DNA of 62,323 nucleotides from an uncultured Propionibacteriaceae bacterium (GCA_945911015.1 CAMDZW010000022.1:1-62323), one strand, 5' to 3'; shown: positions 1 through 11,272, counted from the first letter of the stretch. The notes: generated by a model from the letters alone, not told the origin. Made by a program: numbers and translations.

Positions 1-102
1 CACCATGATCATCCCGACCAGCAGGACGGCGCCGGCCATCGATCCGACGAGCATGCGGAGGACGGCAAGGCGGCTGGCGACCAGATCGCGGGACTCACTC
101 AT
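1..102 (-). CDS. N-terminus of a membrane protein, cut by the window edge
   Basis: An ATG at 102 on the minus strand opens a frame that stays open for 34 codons to base 1. The start reads MSESRDLVASRLAVLRMLVG, followed by a hydrophobic Ala/Gly/Leu/Val/Met stretch that looks like a first membrane helix. The rest lies outside the window, so no family can be named. It is divergent from the small membrane protein gene at 161, and a TANNNT box lies 8 bases upstream of the ATG. The reading rests on the open frame, the hydrophobic pattern and the promoter position only. Confidence 0.5.
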   Translation of the reverse strand, partial: MSESRDLVASRLAVLRMLVGSMAGAVLLVGMIMV

Positions 103-110
103 GGTCGCAG

Positions 111-116
111 AGTTTA
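111..116 (-). promoter_or_regulatory. Putative -10 box (TAAACT) for the truncated membrane protein
   Basis: TAAACT on the minus strand ends 8 bases before the ATG at 102, the spacing of a leaderless or nearly leaderless transcript. No clear -35 box is visible. Confidence 0.35.
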
Positions 117-147
117 ATGGGTGAGCAGGGTCCAACGGGTGAACAGG

Positions 148-153
148 TAACCT
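148..153 (+). promoter_or_regulatory. Putative -10 box (TAACCT), leaderless-type
   Basis: TAACCT ends 7 bases before the ATG at 161. No Shine-Dalgarno fits this gene, so transcription probably starts at or next to the start codon. Confidence 0.45.
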
Positions 154-160
154 CGCCGCC

Positions 161-1880
<1,720 letters not shown>

Positions 1881-1882
1881 CC

Positions 1883-2548
1883 ATGGCAAAGGCTGGCCGT
1901 CCACCGTCCCGCCCCGGCTCCGGCCCGGGGCGGGGCAGTCGGCGCCGTCGCCCGGCGGCGCCGGCCCAGCCCCAGTTCTCGCAGTCACCGCAGTCCCCGG
2001 ATGCCGAGTTCGAAGAGGTCGAGGTCGACGACGAGCGCACCCGGGAACTGGTCATCCAACGACGCCGCTCCGGCGTCACCACCCGCGTGATCGCGCTCAG
2101 TGTGGTGCTGTTGCTGCTGACCATCTCGTACGCGTCGAGCCTGCGGGTCTACTTCGAACAGCGCCAGGAGATCGCCGCGGCCGATGCCGAGATCGCCGCA
2201 CGGGAACGCAACATCGACGACCTCGAGGACGAGCTGGCCCGCTGGAACGATCCTGAGTACGTCAAGGCGCAGGCCCGGGAACGGCTTGGTTGGGTCGTGC
2301 CGGGCGAGCGTGGCTACCGGGTTGTCGGACCGGACGGCAAGCCGCTGGTTCCCGGTGCCGAGATCGAGCCCGAGGACGGCGAGGACGAACCCCTGACCTG
2401 GTGGGAGAAGTTGGCCGGGTCGATGAAGTCGGCCGATGAACCGCGCCGCAGGGTGCCCGTGCCGAGCAGCGAACCGACCGAGCCGCCGAAGACCATCGGC
2501 CCCGACGAATCCGAGAGCCCCGACCCGAACGAGAAGGAACCCCGCTGA
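1883..2548 (+). CDS. FtsB/DivIC-like septum formation protein
   Basis: A 221-residue single-pass membrane protein. A basic, Pro/Arg-rich N-terminus is followed by one membrane helix at about residues 68-88, then a heptad-like coiled coil (about 90-120, rich in Ala, Glu, Arg and Asp). Next comes the conserved segment EYVKAQARERLGWVVPGE, typical of actinobacterial FtsB/DivIC proteins, and finally an acidic, Pro-rich extracytoplasmic tail. The family acts in the divisome with FtsL and FtsQ. The ATG lies two bases after the eno stop, so the gene is translated from the eno operon. The family assignment is strong; the role in division is inferred from the family. Confidence 0.88.
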   Translation: MAKAGRPPSRPGSGPGRGSRRRRPAAPAQPQFSQSPQSPDAEFEEVEVDDERTRELVIQRRRSGVTTRVIALSVVLLLLTISYASSLRVYFEQRQEIAAADAEIAARERNIDDLEDELARWNDPEYVKAQARERLGWVVPGERGYRVVGPDGKPLVPGAEIEPEDGEDEPLTWWEKLAGSMKSADEPRRRVPVPSSEPTEPPKTIGPDESESPDPNEKEPR

Positions 2549-2550
2549 GC

Positions 2551-3072
2551 ATGTCCGTCTCCTCCGAAGATTTGGCGGCGGTCGAGGCCCAGTTGGGTCG
2601 CACCCCTCGGGGGGTCGCCGCAGTGGCGTGGCGTTGTCCCTGTGGCAAGCCCGGTGTGGTCGCCACCGAACCCCGACTGCCCAACGGCACACCTTTCCCC
2701 ACCACCTACTACCTGACCTGCCCCCGGGCGACGAGCGCCTGCTCGACCTTGGAGAGCCGCGGTGTGATGGCCGAGATGACCGAGCGACTCGGCACCGACC
2801 CCGACCTGTCCGCGGCCTACCGACGTGCCCACGAGGCGTACCTGAGCGACCGCGAGACTCTCGGTCGGGCCAGCGTCGGCGAGGTCCCCGAGATCGAGGG
2901 GATCAGCGCCGGCGGGATGCCCGATCGTGTCAAGTGCCTTCACGTCCTGGTCGGCCATGCGCTGGCCGCCGGCCCCGGGGTGAACCCGCTCGGGGACGAG
3001 GCCGTGGCCGAGATCGGCGAGTTCTGGACCCGCCCCTGCTGTGACGACGAGCCCCAGGACGACTCACCGTGA
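2551..3072 (+). CDS. DUF501 family protein
   Basis: A 173-residue soluble protein of the actinobacterial DUF501 family, for which I know no established biochemical function. Typical features are the N-terminal QLGRTPRGVAAVAWRCPCG segment, LPNGTPFPTTYYLTCPRA, and the C-terminal VKCLHVLVGHALAAGPGVNPLGDE. The paired cysteines (CPCG, the Cys in YLTCP, and VKCLH) could bind metal or form a redox site, but that is inference. It sits between the FtsB-like gene and ppx, an arrangement conserved across Actinobacteria. Its stop overlaps the ppx start in a GTGA. Confidence 0.88.
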   Translation: MSVSSEDLAAVEAQLGRTPRGVAAVAWRCPCGKPGVVATEPRLPNGTPFPTTYYLTCPRATSACSTLESRGVMAEMTERLGTDPDLSAAYRRAHEAYLSDRETLGRASVGEVPEIEGISAGGMPDRVKCLHVLVGHALAAGPGVNPLGDEAVAEIGEFWTRPCCDDEPQDDSP

Positions 3073-4025
3073 AGGTTGCCGCCATCGACTGTGGCACCAA
3101 CACCATGCGACTGCTGATCGCCCAACCCGACGGGGCGGGCGGGCTCGATGTGCTGGCCAGGGCGAGTTCATTCGTACGGTTGGGTCAGGGCATCGACGCG
3201 ACCGGGGAGTTCCATCCTGACGCGCTGGCCCGCGCCTTTGCCACCAGCGAGGACTTCGCCGCACTGATCGCCGAACACGGTGCGGAGCGGGTCCGCTTCG
3301 TGGCGACCTCGGCCGCCCGTGACGCCGGCAACCGTGACGCCTTCTTCGACGGTGTCCAGGAACGGCTCGGGCTGCTGCCCGATGTGGTCGCCGGCACAGA
3401 GGAGGCTGAACTGTCCTACTGCGGCGCCACCTTGGGACTGCCGAGCAGCCCCGAACCGATCCTGGTGGTCGACATCGGTGGCGGCTCGACCGAATTCGTC
3501 CTCGGCGGGTCGCCGAGTTCGTCGGTGCCGAGTGCGTCGGGAGCACAAGGGCTGGCCGGCCGGATCGTGCATTGCGCCAGCCTGGACCTGGGAGCGGTAC
3601 GACTCACCGAACGCCTCTTCACTGCGGATCCGGTCCCGGCTGCCGACTGGCAGCGGGCCACCGCCCTGGTCGACGCCGGACTCGACACCATCGGGGTGGA
3701 CCTGGCCTCCGTACGGACCTGGCTCGGGGTGGCCGGGACCCACACCAGTCTCGCCGCGATCCACCTCGACCTCCCCTCGTACGACCGGGACCTGGTGCAC
3801 CACACGACGATCCCACGCGAGGCAGTGATCGGACTGGCCGACCGTTTCGCCCGGTCCGACGCGGCCGAACGGGCCGCGATCCCCACCCTGCCGCCGAAAC
3901 GAGCCGATGTGATCGCGGCCGGAAGCCTGATCGCCGCCCGGATCGCTGCCCGTGTCCGGGTCGACCTCCGGGTGTGTGAGAGCGACATCCTCGACGGCAT
4001 CGCGCTACGCCTGTTGCAGACCTGA
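3069..4025 (+). CDS. ppx: Ppx/GppA family phosphatase (exopolyphosphatase)
   Basis: A 318-residue member of the ASKHA fold Ppx/GppA family, which hydrolyses terminal phosphates from polyphosphate or pppGpp. Residues 6-15 (DCGTNTMRLL) form the phosphate-1 loop and about 135-147 (DIGGGSTEFVLGG) the second phosphate loop. The short length, without the C-terminal HD-like domain, resembles mycobacterial Ppx1/Ppx2 (Rv1026 type). The GTG start overlaps the DUF501 stop by four bases, indicating translational coupling. Polyphosphate versus guanosine pentaphosphate preference cannot be read from sequence. Confidence 0.92.
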   Translation: MKVAAIDCGTNTMRLLIAQPDGAGGLDVLARASSFVRLGQGIDATGEFHPDALARAFATSEDFAALIAEHGAERVRFVATSAARDAGNRDAFFDGVQERLGLLPDVVAGTEEAELSYCGATLGLPSSPEPILVVDIGGGSTEFVLGGSPSSSVPSASGAQGLAGRIVHCASLDLGAVRLTERLFTADPVPAADWQRATALVDAGLDTIGVDLASVRTWLGVAGTHTSLAAIHLDLPSYDRDLVHHTTIPREAVIGLADRFARSDAAERAAIPTLPPKRADVIAAGSLIAARIAARVRVDLRVCESDILDGIALRLLQT

Positions 4026-4049
4026 CCCGCCCGTCTTGCCCACTCCCAT

Positions 4050-4055
4050 TAGGCT
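4050..4055 (+). promoter_or_regulatory. Putative -10 box (TAGGCT), leaderless-type
   Basis: TAGGCT followed by exactly 7 bases and then the ATG at 4063. There is no Shine-Dalgarno between them. Confidence 0.5.
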
Positions 4056-4062
4056 TGACCGC

Positions 4063-5295
4063 ATGTGGCGCAGGATCCCCGTTCGCAAGATCGTCACCCG
4101 TACTGCGCTGGCTGTGGCAGCAGTCCAGGCGGGCACCTTGGCGGCGCTTGCGATCGTGGACCATCGGCGCAAGAAGAACCGTGCCCCGGCTGACTTCCCA
4201 CGGGTCGCACCCCACAGCGTCACCGCTGGTGGATCCGAGGTCACCGTCTACACCTACGGCGAGGATCTCTACTACGACATGTTGTCGGCGATCCGGCACG
4301 CCCGCAAACGGATCTTCTTCGAGACCTTCATCTGGAAGTCCGACCCGATCGGGCATGCCTTCAAGGAAGCCCTGATCCAGGCCGCCGACCGCGGTGTCGA
4401 GGTCCACCTCATCTACGACGCCTTTGCGAACCTGGTCGTGCCGCCGTCGTTCTTCCAGTTCCCGTCGAATGTCCACGTGCTGCGCTACCCACTGTTCGGT
4501 GGGGGACCGATGTTCTGGCATCCCCGTCACTCCGGCCGCGACCACCGCAAGCTTGTCGTGATCGATGACGATGTCGCCTATGTGGGCGGATACAACATCG
4601 GCTCGCTCTATGCCACCGACTGGCGCGACACCCATTCGCGGCTGACCGGCGACATCGTCACCGAGATGCAGAATGCGTTCATCGACTTCTGGAACCTGTC
4701 GCGGGGCAGCCTGCCCAAACTGGAGGACCCCGACCGTCGGCACTGGGTGCCGAACTTCCGGGTGCACCGCAACCTGCCCCGGCACTACGTCTTCCCGATC
4801 CGCGGCATGTATCTCGAGGCGATCGATCGGGCCCAGCACCACATCTGGCTGACCCATGCCTATCTGGTCCCCGACCGCGACATGCGCGATGCGCTGCTGC
4901 AGGCGGTCGAGCGAGGGGTGGACGTACGGATCATCGTGCCGGCCGAGTCCAACCACATCATTGCTGACTGGCTGTCGCGTGGGTACTACACCACCCTGCT
5001 CAAGGGCGGGGTGCGGTTGTTCCTGTACCAGGGGGCGATGGTCCACGCCAAGACAGCCACCATCGACGGTCAGTGGTCGACCATCGGCACCGCCAACATC
5101 GACCGACTGTCCTTGGCCGGGAACTACGAGATCAATGTCGAGATCTTCGATGCCGACGTGGCCGAGCAGCTGGAGAAGATCTTCGGCGTCGACGCCGGAA
5201 ACTGTGTTGAACTCACTCTGGACCGCTGGCAACAACGTCACCTGGCCACGAAGTTCTCCGAAGCAGTGTTGGCCCCGTTCCGCCCCCTGGTCTGA
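4063..5295 (+). CDS. Phospholipase D family protein, cardiolipin synthase-like
   Basis: A 410-residue phospholipase D superfamily enzyme with one N-terminal membrane anchor (about residues 12-30) and two HKD motifs. The first reads DHRKLVVIDDDVAYVGGYN near residue 160 and the second VHAKTATIDGQWSTIGTAN near 326. Two HKD motifs behind a membrane helix are typical of bacterial cardiolipin synthases (ClsA/ClsB type), which condense phosphatidylglycerols. The start is set by the -10 box 7 bases upstream, although the frame is open into the end of ppx. Another phosphatidyl transfer or hydrolysis role is possible. Confidence 0.85.
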   Translation: MWRRIPVRKIVTRTALAVAAVQAGTLAALAIVDHRRKKNRAPADFPRVAPHSVTAGGSEVTVYTYGEDLYYDMLSAIRHARKRIFFETFIWKSDPIGHAFKEALIQAADRGVEVHLIYDAFANLVVPPSFFQFPSNVHVLRYPLFGGGPMFWHPRHSGRDHRKLVVIDDDVAYVGGYNIGSLYATDWRDTHSRLTGDIVTEMQNAFIDFWNLSRGSLPKLEDPDRRHWVPNFRVHRNLPRHYVFPIRGMYLEAIDRAQHHIWLTHAYLVPDRDMRDALLQAVERGVDVRIIVPAESNHIIADWLSRGYYTTLLKGGVRLFLYQGAMVHAKTATIDGQWSTIGTANIDRLSLAGNYEINVEIFDADVAEQLEKIFGVDAGNCVELTLDRWQQRHLATKFSEAVLAPFRPLV

Positions 5296-5356
5296 GCCGG
5301 CGATCATTCTTGCGTTTTCAGGGGTTTCCCTCATGGGGTCGGGCCGTCGGTCGTCC

Positions 5357-5362
5357 TAGTCT
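5357..5362 (+). promoter_or_regulatory. Putative -10 box (TAGTCT) for the GlsB-type gene
   Basis: TAGTCT would place the transcript start near 5369, giving a leader of about 40 bases that begins almost directly with the hairpin at 5373-5389 and contains the AAGGAG ribosome binding site at 5396-5401. Confidence 0.35.
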
Positions 5363-5372
5363 GGGCTGAGCG

Positions 5373-5389
5373 CCTCCCGCCGCGGGAGG
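5373..5389 (+). other. 5' leader hairpin ahead of the GlsB-type gene
   Basis: CCTCCCG and CGGGAGG form a perfect 7-bp stem with a 3-base loop. It lies 7 bases before the AAGGAG ribosome binding site, near the predicted 5' end of the message. It may stabilise the mRNA or tune translation. Confidence 0.5.
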
Positions 5390-5407
5390 CCGCAGAAGGA
5401 GAACCTC

Positions 5408-5680
5408 ATGACCACCATCCTGTTCTACCTGGTCCTCGGGCTCATCGCCGGCGCCATCGCCAAGGCCATCCGCCCCGGCAAGCAGGGCGGCGGGATCCTG
5501 GCCACCATCGTCCTCGGCGTTCTCGGCGCACTGGTCGGTGGCCTGCTCGGCAACCTGGTGACCGGACACGGCATCGACTTCACCTTGCACAGCAACTGGT
5601 TCGTGTCACTGATCACCTCGGTGATCGGCGCGCTGATCGTGCTGTTCATCCATGGCAAGGTCACCAAGTCGGCCAACTGA
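5408..5680 (+). CDS. GlsB/YeaQ/YmgE family stress-associated membrane protein
   Basis: A 90-residue integral membrane protein with three hydrophobic helices and the glycine-rich pattern of the GlsB/YeaQ/YmgE (transglycosylase-associated) family: LGLIAGAIAKAI with basic residues after it, GGILATIVLGVLGALVGGLLG, and a third helix ending near the C-terminus. The family is induced by stress in many bacteria and has no proven enzymatic activity. AAGGAG six bases before the ATG is a strong ribosome binding site. The gene is preceded by a 5' leader hairpin and stands alone, convergent with the response regulator. Confidence 0.88.
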   Translation: MTTILFYLVLGLIAGAIAKAIRPGKQGGGILATIVLGVLGALVGGLLGNLVTGHGIDFTLHSNWFVSLITSVIGALIVLFIHGKVTKSAN

Positions 5681-5712
5681 CCGCAGCGAATCCCGTACGG
5701 GACGGTGGGCGA

Positions 5713-6417
5713 TCAGACCAACTTGCGGTCGGTCGCCCACCTGGTCAGTTGGTGACGATTCGACAGCTGCAACTTGCGCAACACACTCGAGACATGGGTC
5801 TCGACCGTCTTGATCGAGATGAACAGTTCCTTGGCCACTTCCTTGTAGGCGTACCCGCGCGCAATGAGGCGCAGGACCTCCCGCTCCCGGTTGGAGAGTC
5901 GGTCGAGGTCCTCGTCCACGCTGGCAATGTCAATCGACCCGGAGAAGGCGTCCAGCACGAAACCGGCCAGCCGCGGTGAGAAGACCGCATCCCCCTCGGA
6001 GATCCGGCGGATCGCGTCGACCAGATCGTCCGGCTTGATCGACTTGGTGACATAGCCGCGGGCTCCGGCACGGATCACCCCGATCACATCCTCGGCAGCG
6101 TCGGAGACCGACAGGCCCAGGAATTTCGCCTCCGGGTCGGAGGCCAGCACCTCCTTGAGCACGGCGATACCGCCACCGCCGGGCAGATGGACGTCGAGCA
6201 GGGTGACATCGGGCTTGGTCCGTCCGATCACCTCGACCGCACTGTCCACGTCATGGCCCTCACCGACGACGTCGACCAGCCGGCCGATCTCGGCCTTGAC
6301 GCCGCTGCGGAACATTGCGTGGTCGTCGATCAGCACCACGCGCAGCCGCCGCGGTGCCGATCCGGAGTTCGGTGTCTGCTCGGAGTCGGGGGAACCCTCG
6401 GTCGTGGTCTCGCTCAT
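5713..6417 (-). CDS. NarL/LuxR-type response regulator (LiaR/DegU-like)
   Basis: A 234-residue two-component response regulator. The receiver domain (about 25-140) has the acidic pocket DD near 31-32, the phosphoacceptor Asp at about 75 (LLDVHLPG) and Lys near 125 (YVTKSIKP). The LuxR-type helix-turn-helix at about 168-230 includes LSNREREVLRLIARGYAYKE and SIKTVETHVSSVLRKL. Its ATG overlaps the stop of the upstream sensor kinase in an ATGA, so the two are translationally coupled. The likely target is the palindrome at 7829-7844 in front of the divergent PspC/LiaF-like operon. Confidence 0.95.
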   Translation of the reverse strand: MSETTTEGSPDSEQTPNSGSAPRRLRVVLIDDHAMFRSGVKAEIGRLVDVVGEGHDVDSAVEVIGRTKPDVTLLDVHLPGGGGIAVLKEVLASDPEAKFLGLSVSDAAEDVIGVIRAGARGYVTKSIKPDDLVDAIRRISEGDAVFSPRLAGFVLDAFSGSIDIASVDEDLDRLSNREREVLRLIARGYAYKEVAKELFISIKTVETHVSSVLRKLQLSNRHQLTRWATDRKLV

Positions 6418-7718
6418 GTCTCCATCTCCAGTCGTACTTCGGTGCCGTCCTCGGATGAGGTACGGATCCGGGCGTGGCCACCGTGGCGCTCCATCCGATT
6501 GATGATGCTGCCACGGACACCTTGACGGTCATCAGGGATCGTATCGAGATCGAAGCCGCGGCCGCGATCTCGGATGAACACCTCGACATGGTCACCGTCG
6601 ACCTCACCATAGGCGTCGATCACCTCAGCCCCGGAATGTTTGGCCGCATTGACCATCGCCTCACGGGCGGCTCGGACCAGAGCCCGCAGGCCAGGGGTCA
6701 GTTCATGGTCGCCGACCACCACCAGCTCAATCGGGAGACTGTGTTCGTCCTCCACCTCGGCCGCTGCGGCGGTCAGCGCTGCCTTCAGCGTGGTGTCGTC
6801 GACCTCGTCGCCGTAGAGCCAATGGCGCAGCTCGCGCTCCTGACGGCGGGCAATGGTCTCCACGGCGCGCGCGTCATGGGACTGCTTCTGGACCAGCGCC
6901 AGGGTCTGCAGCACCGAGTCATGCAGGTGGGCGGCGACATCGGCGCGGGCGTCGGCCTGGGCGCGGGCCTGCCGTGCCTCGTCCAGCGCTGAACGGGACC
7001 GGGCCACCCACGGGGCCAGCAGGATCGCGAGCCCGGCCAGTGCGAGCGCGGTCATGGCGAGGACCTGGCTGAGCTCTTCCCACGATCCTTGGGCGGAGAT
7101 GATCATGGCCATGGCGGCCGCCATCAGTCCGAGCCCGGCGACGATCCGCAGCACGGCCGCCCAGCCGCCACCGGCCAGCAGCCGATCCAACCAGGTCTGT
7201 GAGGCACCCGGGCGGAGCCGACCTTGATCGGCCTGCCGCCACACCAGCGAGGCGCCGACACAGGCTGCGGTGACCGGCCAGAAGATGCTCAACGGCACCG
7301 CCCACGGCGTGGTCTGCACCAGCCACACCATGCCGACGCCGAGTGTGCCCAGCGCGACGACCGAGGCAACATCACCGGCCTGGGGGCGCGATGACGCGGT
7401 CCGCAAGCCAGCCCGGGTGTGGGCTTCGAGACCGGGGGAGAGCTTCGGAGTGGTGGTCGGCAGCGCCAGCCACAACACCGCGTAGATCAGCGCGCCGATG
7501 AACTGGGCACAGAACAGGGCCACGAAGGCCAACCGGAAGACCAGCACCGGCACACCGAGATGGGCCGACAGACCGGTGCAGACCCCGCCCAGCCAAGCAC
7601 CGTCGGCCAGTCGGACCGCACGACCTCGTACGGGAGCAGCCCCGGTCGCTGCCTGGGCCTGTCCCGGGTCGTCGGCGGCGACTGGGGTCGAGCCGTCGGG
7701 CTGGTCTGGGTCGGTCAT
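6414..7718 (-). CDS. Membrane sensor histidine kinase with N-terminal PspC domain
   Basis: About 434 residues. An N-terminal PspC domain (about 33-90, with GVCTGLSAHLGVPVLVFRL) is followed by several membrane helices (about 120-240) and then a HisKA_3/HATPase_c core. The likely phosphorylated His is in HLHDSVLQTL near residue 266; the ATP-binding domain shows REAMVNAAKHSGA and FIRDRGRGFD. This is the architecture of actinobacterial PspC/LiaS-like envelope-stress kinases. The frame is open to a GTG at 7799. I chose the ATG at 7718 because a GGGGG run precedes it and the PspC domain then starts at the usual distance. It forms an operon with the response regulator. Confidence 0.9.
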   Translation of the reverse strand: MTDPDQPDGSTPVAADDPGQAQAATGAAPVRGRAVRLADGAWLGGVCTGLSAHLGVPVLVFRLAFVALFCAQFIGALIYAVLWLALPTTTPKLSPGLEAHTRAGLRTASSRPQAGDVASVVALGTLGVGMVWLVQTTPWAVPLSIFWPVTAACVGASLVWRQADQGRLRPGASQTWLDRLLAGGGWAAVLRIVAGLGLMAAAMAMIISAQGSWEELSQVLAMTALALAGLAILLAPWVARSRSALDEARQARAQADARADVAAHLHDSVLQTLALVQKQSHDARAVETIARRQERELRHWLYGDEVDDTTLKAALTAAAAEVEDEHSLPIELVVVGDHELTPGLRALVRAAREAMVNAAKHSGAEVIDAYGEVDGDHVEVFIRDRGRGFDLDTIPDDRQGVRGSIINRMERHGGHARIRTSSEDGTEVRLEMET

Positions 7719-7828
7719 GATGCCCCCAGTCTGACCGGTCACGGGGCTCGCCGCCAACACGCCCACCGGCGGTGTCGCACGCTGCGGAGGGTCGGCCACC
7801 GGATGGGCGCCGACAAGGCGGGTGTATC

Positions 7829-7844
7829 TAAGGGTGAACCCTTA
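7829..7844. promoter_or_regulatory. 16-bp palindrome, probable operator of the PspC two-component system
   Basis: TAAGGGTGAACCCTTA has 7-bp perfect arms around a GA centre. It lies in the divergent region between the kinase gene and the PspC/LiaF-like gene, 28 bases before the ATG at 7872. This is a natural position for autoregulation by the adjacent LuxR-type regulator. Confidence 0.6.
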
Positions 7845-7871
7845 TTGGAAGCAGCGCGGCAGGAGGGAAGG

Positions 7872-9236
7872 ATGGAGCGCATGCAGGGGCTGGAGTTGGA
7901 TCGCGTCACCGAGCACGGGAAACTCGCAGGTGTGTGTGCGGGAGTCGCCGACCGGTGGCGTATCGACCCTCTTCTGGTCCGCGTCAGCGCCGTCGTCCTG
8001 GGTCTGTTCTCCGGGATCGGCGCGGTCCTCTATGCCGCCGGCTGGGCATTGCTGCCGGTCCGCGGCGCCGAACACTCACCTTTGATGAAGGCTTTCCCTT
8101 CGGCACGCAAGGTGCCGAGTTGGGTGTGGATCGCGGCCGTGGTGGTGCTGTCGGCGATCACCTTCTCGGTGCTGAGCCCGATCATGCCGTTCAGCACCGG
8201 CCCGGTGATTCTGGTCGCGGGCATCTGGTACTTCGCGGTCTACCGTCCCGGACGCAAGCGCAAGGCCCAGGCCCAGCCCGATGCCCGGACGACCTCACCC
8301 GAGACTGAAGTAGATCCGGAGTTCCCGCCGTACGTACCGCCGCCGGCGGATGCACCGATGCGGCACTGGGGCCCCCAGCCCCCGATGCATCCTCAGCCCC
8401 CGATGCACCATCCGATTCATCCGCAGGGCTCGATGCCAGTGCATCCTCGGGTGTACCCGCACGCCCGCCACTTCGGCGGGCCGAACCTGCACTCGAATCA
8501 GCCGACCTCTCACCAGTCGCCCCCTCACCAGACGAGCCCGCACCAGACGAGCCCGCACCAGACGAGCCCGCATCAGACGAGGACCCGCACTTCGGCCCGG
8601 TCTGCCACCAAGGAGCGTCGTCCGGCGGCCGTACGGGTCCGCAATGCCTCGTTCATCGCGGCCGGCGTCCTGGTCCTGTTGCTGGGCGCACTCGACGGTG
8701 TCGGGATCGTGTCGGTGTCCATGGGGGTCTACGCAGCGTCGGCTCTGCTGGTCGTCGGTGTCGGCCTCATCATCTCGGCTTGGACCGGGCGGGCCCGCGC
8801 CCTGCTCCCGGTCGGTTGTGGACTGGCGGCGGTGACGCTGATCGGACTCGGCTCAGTCACCGCGCCGAGCATGGTCTCGCCCGATTCTGATGCGGTCGGC
8901 AGTGTCGGCATCCGTTACGCCGCTGTGGGCCAGATGCCCGATGCCGACTACGTCGAGGCCGGAAACCTGACCGTCGACCTGTCCGAGCTGGCCGTGACCG
9001 GCGACCACAGCTATGAGGCCAATGTCGATGCCGGCTCCATCATCGTGATCATCCCGCGCGACACCAATGTCGAGATCGTGGCTTCCAGTGACATGGGCTC
9101 GGTCACGATGTTGGGCGAGAAGCGCAGCGGGATCGACATGAGCCAGCGACTGGTCCTCGACCCGAACCCGGGCGGTCCGGTCCTCACCCTGAAGCTGCAC
9201 GTCGACCTCGGCACCATTGTGGTGAGGTACGCATGA
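7872..9236 (+). CDS. PspC domain protein with LiaF-like C-terminal domain
   Basis: A membrane protein of 454 residues. Residues about 8-65 form a PspC domain (GKLAGVCAGVADRWRIDPLLVRV plus a hydrophobic helix), followed by two further hydrophobic segments. Next is a long linker at about 135-250 unusually rich in His, Pro, Met and Gln, ending in (HQTSP) repeats. Two or three more membrane helices follow (about 258-340). The C-terminal 110 residues, with alternating beta-strand pattern (VDLSELAVTGDHSYEANVDAG, VEIVASSDMGSVTMLGE), resemble LiaF/DUF4097-type sensing domains. AGGAGG precedes the chosen ATG by 5 bases; the frame is open far upstream. It is probably the accessory sensor of the divergent kinase-regulator pair. 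Confidence 0.82.
   Translation: MERMQGLELDRVTEHGKLAGVCAGVADRWRIDPLLVRVSAVVLGLFSGIGAVLYAAGWALLPVRGAEHSPLMKAFPSARKVPSWVWIAAVVVLSAITFSVLSPIMPFSTGPVILVAGIWYFAVYRPGRKRKAQAQPDARTTSPETEVDPEFPPYVPPPADAPMRHWGPQPPMHPQPPMHHPIHPQGSMPVHPRVYPHARHFGGPNLHSNQPTSHQSPPHQTSPHQTSPHQTSPHQTRTRTSARSATKERRPAAVRVRNASFIAAGVLVLLLGALDGVGIVSVSMGVYAASALLVVGVGLIISAWTGRARALLPVGCGLAAVTLIGLGSVTAPSMVSPDSDAVGSVGIRYAAVGQMPDADYVEAGNLTVDLSELAVTGDHSYEANVDAGSIIVIIPRDTNVEIVASSDMGSVTMLGEKRSGIDMSQRLVLDPNPGGPVLTLKLHVDLGTIVVRYA
8526..8580 (+). repeat. 15-bp in-frame tandem repeat encoding His-Gln-Thr-Ser-Pro
   Basis: Three full copies of CACCAGACGAGCCCG and a partial fourth lie in frame inside the PspC/LiaF-like gene. The third and fourth copies differ by one base. 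The tract is likely to vary in length between strains by replication slippage. Confidence 0.85.
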
Positions 9237-9454
9237 GCAGGCCCCGGCGTCGCATCAGCGCCCCCAGCGGTGTCTCGCTGGTGGCTGGCATGGTCTTCGT
9301 CGTGCTGGCCATCCTCACTCTCGGCGCCCTCGCCTGGGGCCTGTGGTTCCAGCTGTTGAATGTCGCCGCGCCGATCATCCTCGTGCTGTGCGGGGTGGTA
9401 GGCATGGTGTGGGCACAGCGAGCCAGCAGTGCCCGTACGAAACAACGACACTAG
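9233..9454 (+). CDS. Small two-helix membrane protein
   Basis: A 73-residue protein with a basic N-terminus and two hydrophobic helices at about 14-37 and 40-60, ending in a basic tail. The ATG overlaps the preceding stop in an ATGA, so it is translated together with the PspC/LiaF-like protein and belongs to the same envelope-stress operon. I do not recognise a family. Its position suggests an auxiliary membrane component. Confidence 0.72.
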   Translation: MSRPRRRISAPSGVSLVAGMVFVVLAILTLGALAWGLWFQLLNVAAPIILVLCGVVGMVWAQRASSARTKQRH

Positions 9455-9463
9455 GAGAATCAC

Positions 9464-9664
9464 ATGGCTGGCAAGGAACTCGTCCGCTCGACCGACGACA
9501 AGGTGATCGGTGGCGTCTGCGCCGGATTGGCCGCCTACCTCGGCCTCGACACCGGTCTGGTCCGGATCCTCACTGTCGTGGTGAGTATGTTCACCGGTGT
9601 CCCGATCATCGCCTACATCATCGCGATGTTCGTGCTGCCCCAGCGCACCACCAAGCTGCGCTGA
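9464..9664 (+). CDS. Stand-alone PspC domain protein
   Basis: A 66-residue protein made up almost wholly of one PspC domain: VRSTDDKVIGGVCAGLAAYL, then a hydrophobic helix with VPIIAYIIAMFVLPQR at the end. PspC domains insert in the membrane and modulate phage-shock-type stress responses. A GGAG-type ribosome binding site precedes the ATG, 9 bases after the previous stop, making it the third gene of the operon. It is the third PspC domain encoded within 3.3 kb. Confidence 0.88.
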   Translation: MAGKELVRSTDDKVIGGVCAGLAAYLGLDTGLVRILTVVVSMFTGVPIIAYIIAMFVLPQRTTKLR

Positions 9665-9691
9665 GGCTTCGCGCTCCGATCGACCGGAGGC

Positions 9692-11260
<1,569 letters not shown>

Positions 11261-11266
11261 AAGGCA

Positions 11267-11272
11267 ACTCTA
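11267..11272 (-). promoter_or_regulatory. Putative -10 box (TAGAGT) for guaA, leaderless-type
   Basis: TAGAGT on the minus strand ends six bases before the GTG at 11260. It lies 33 bases from the oppositely directed -10 box of the ACT protein gene. Confidence 0.5.

Noticed and set aside
8526..8580. Tandem repeat as part of a CRISPR array
   Set aside because: The 15-bp units are contiguous without spacers and are in frame inside a gene.
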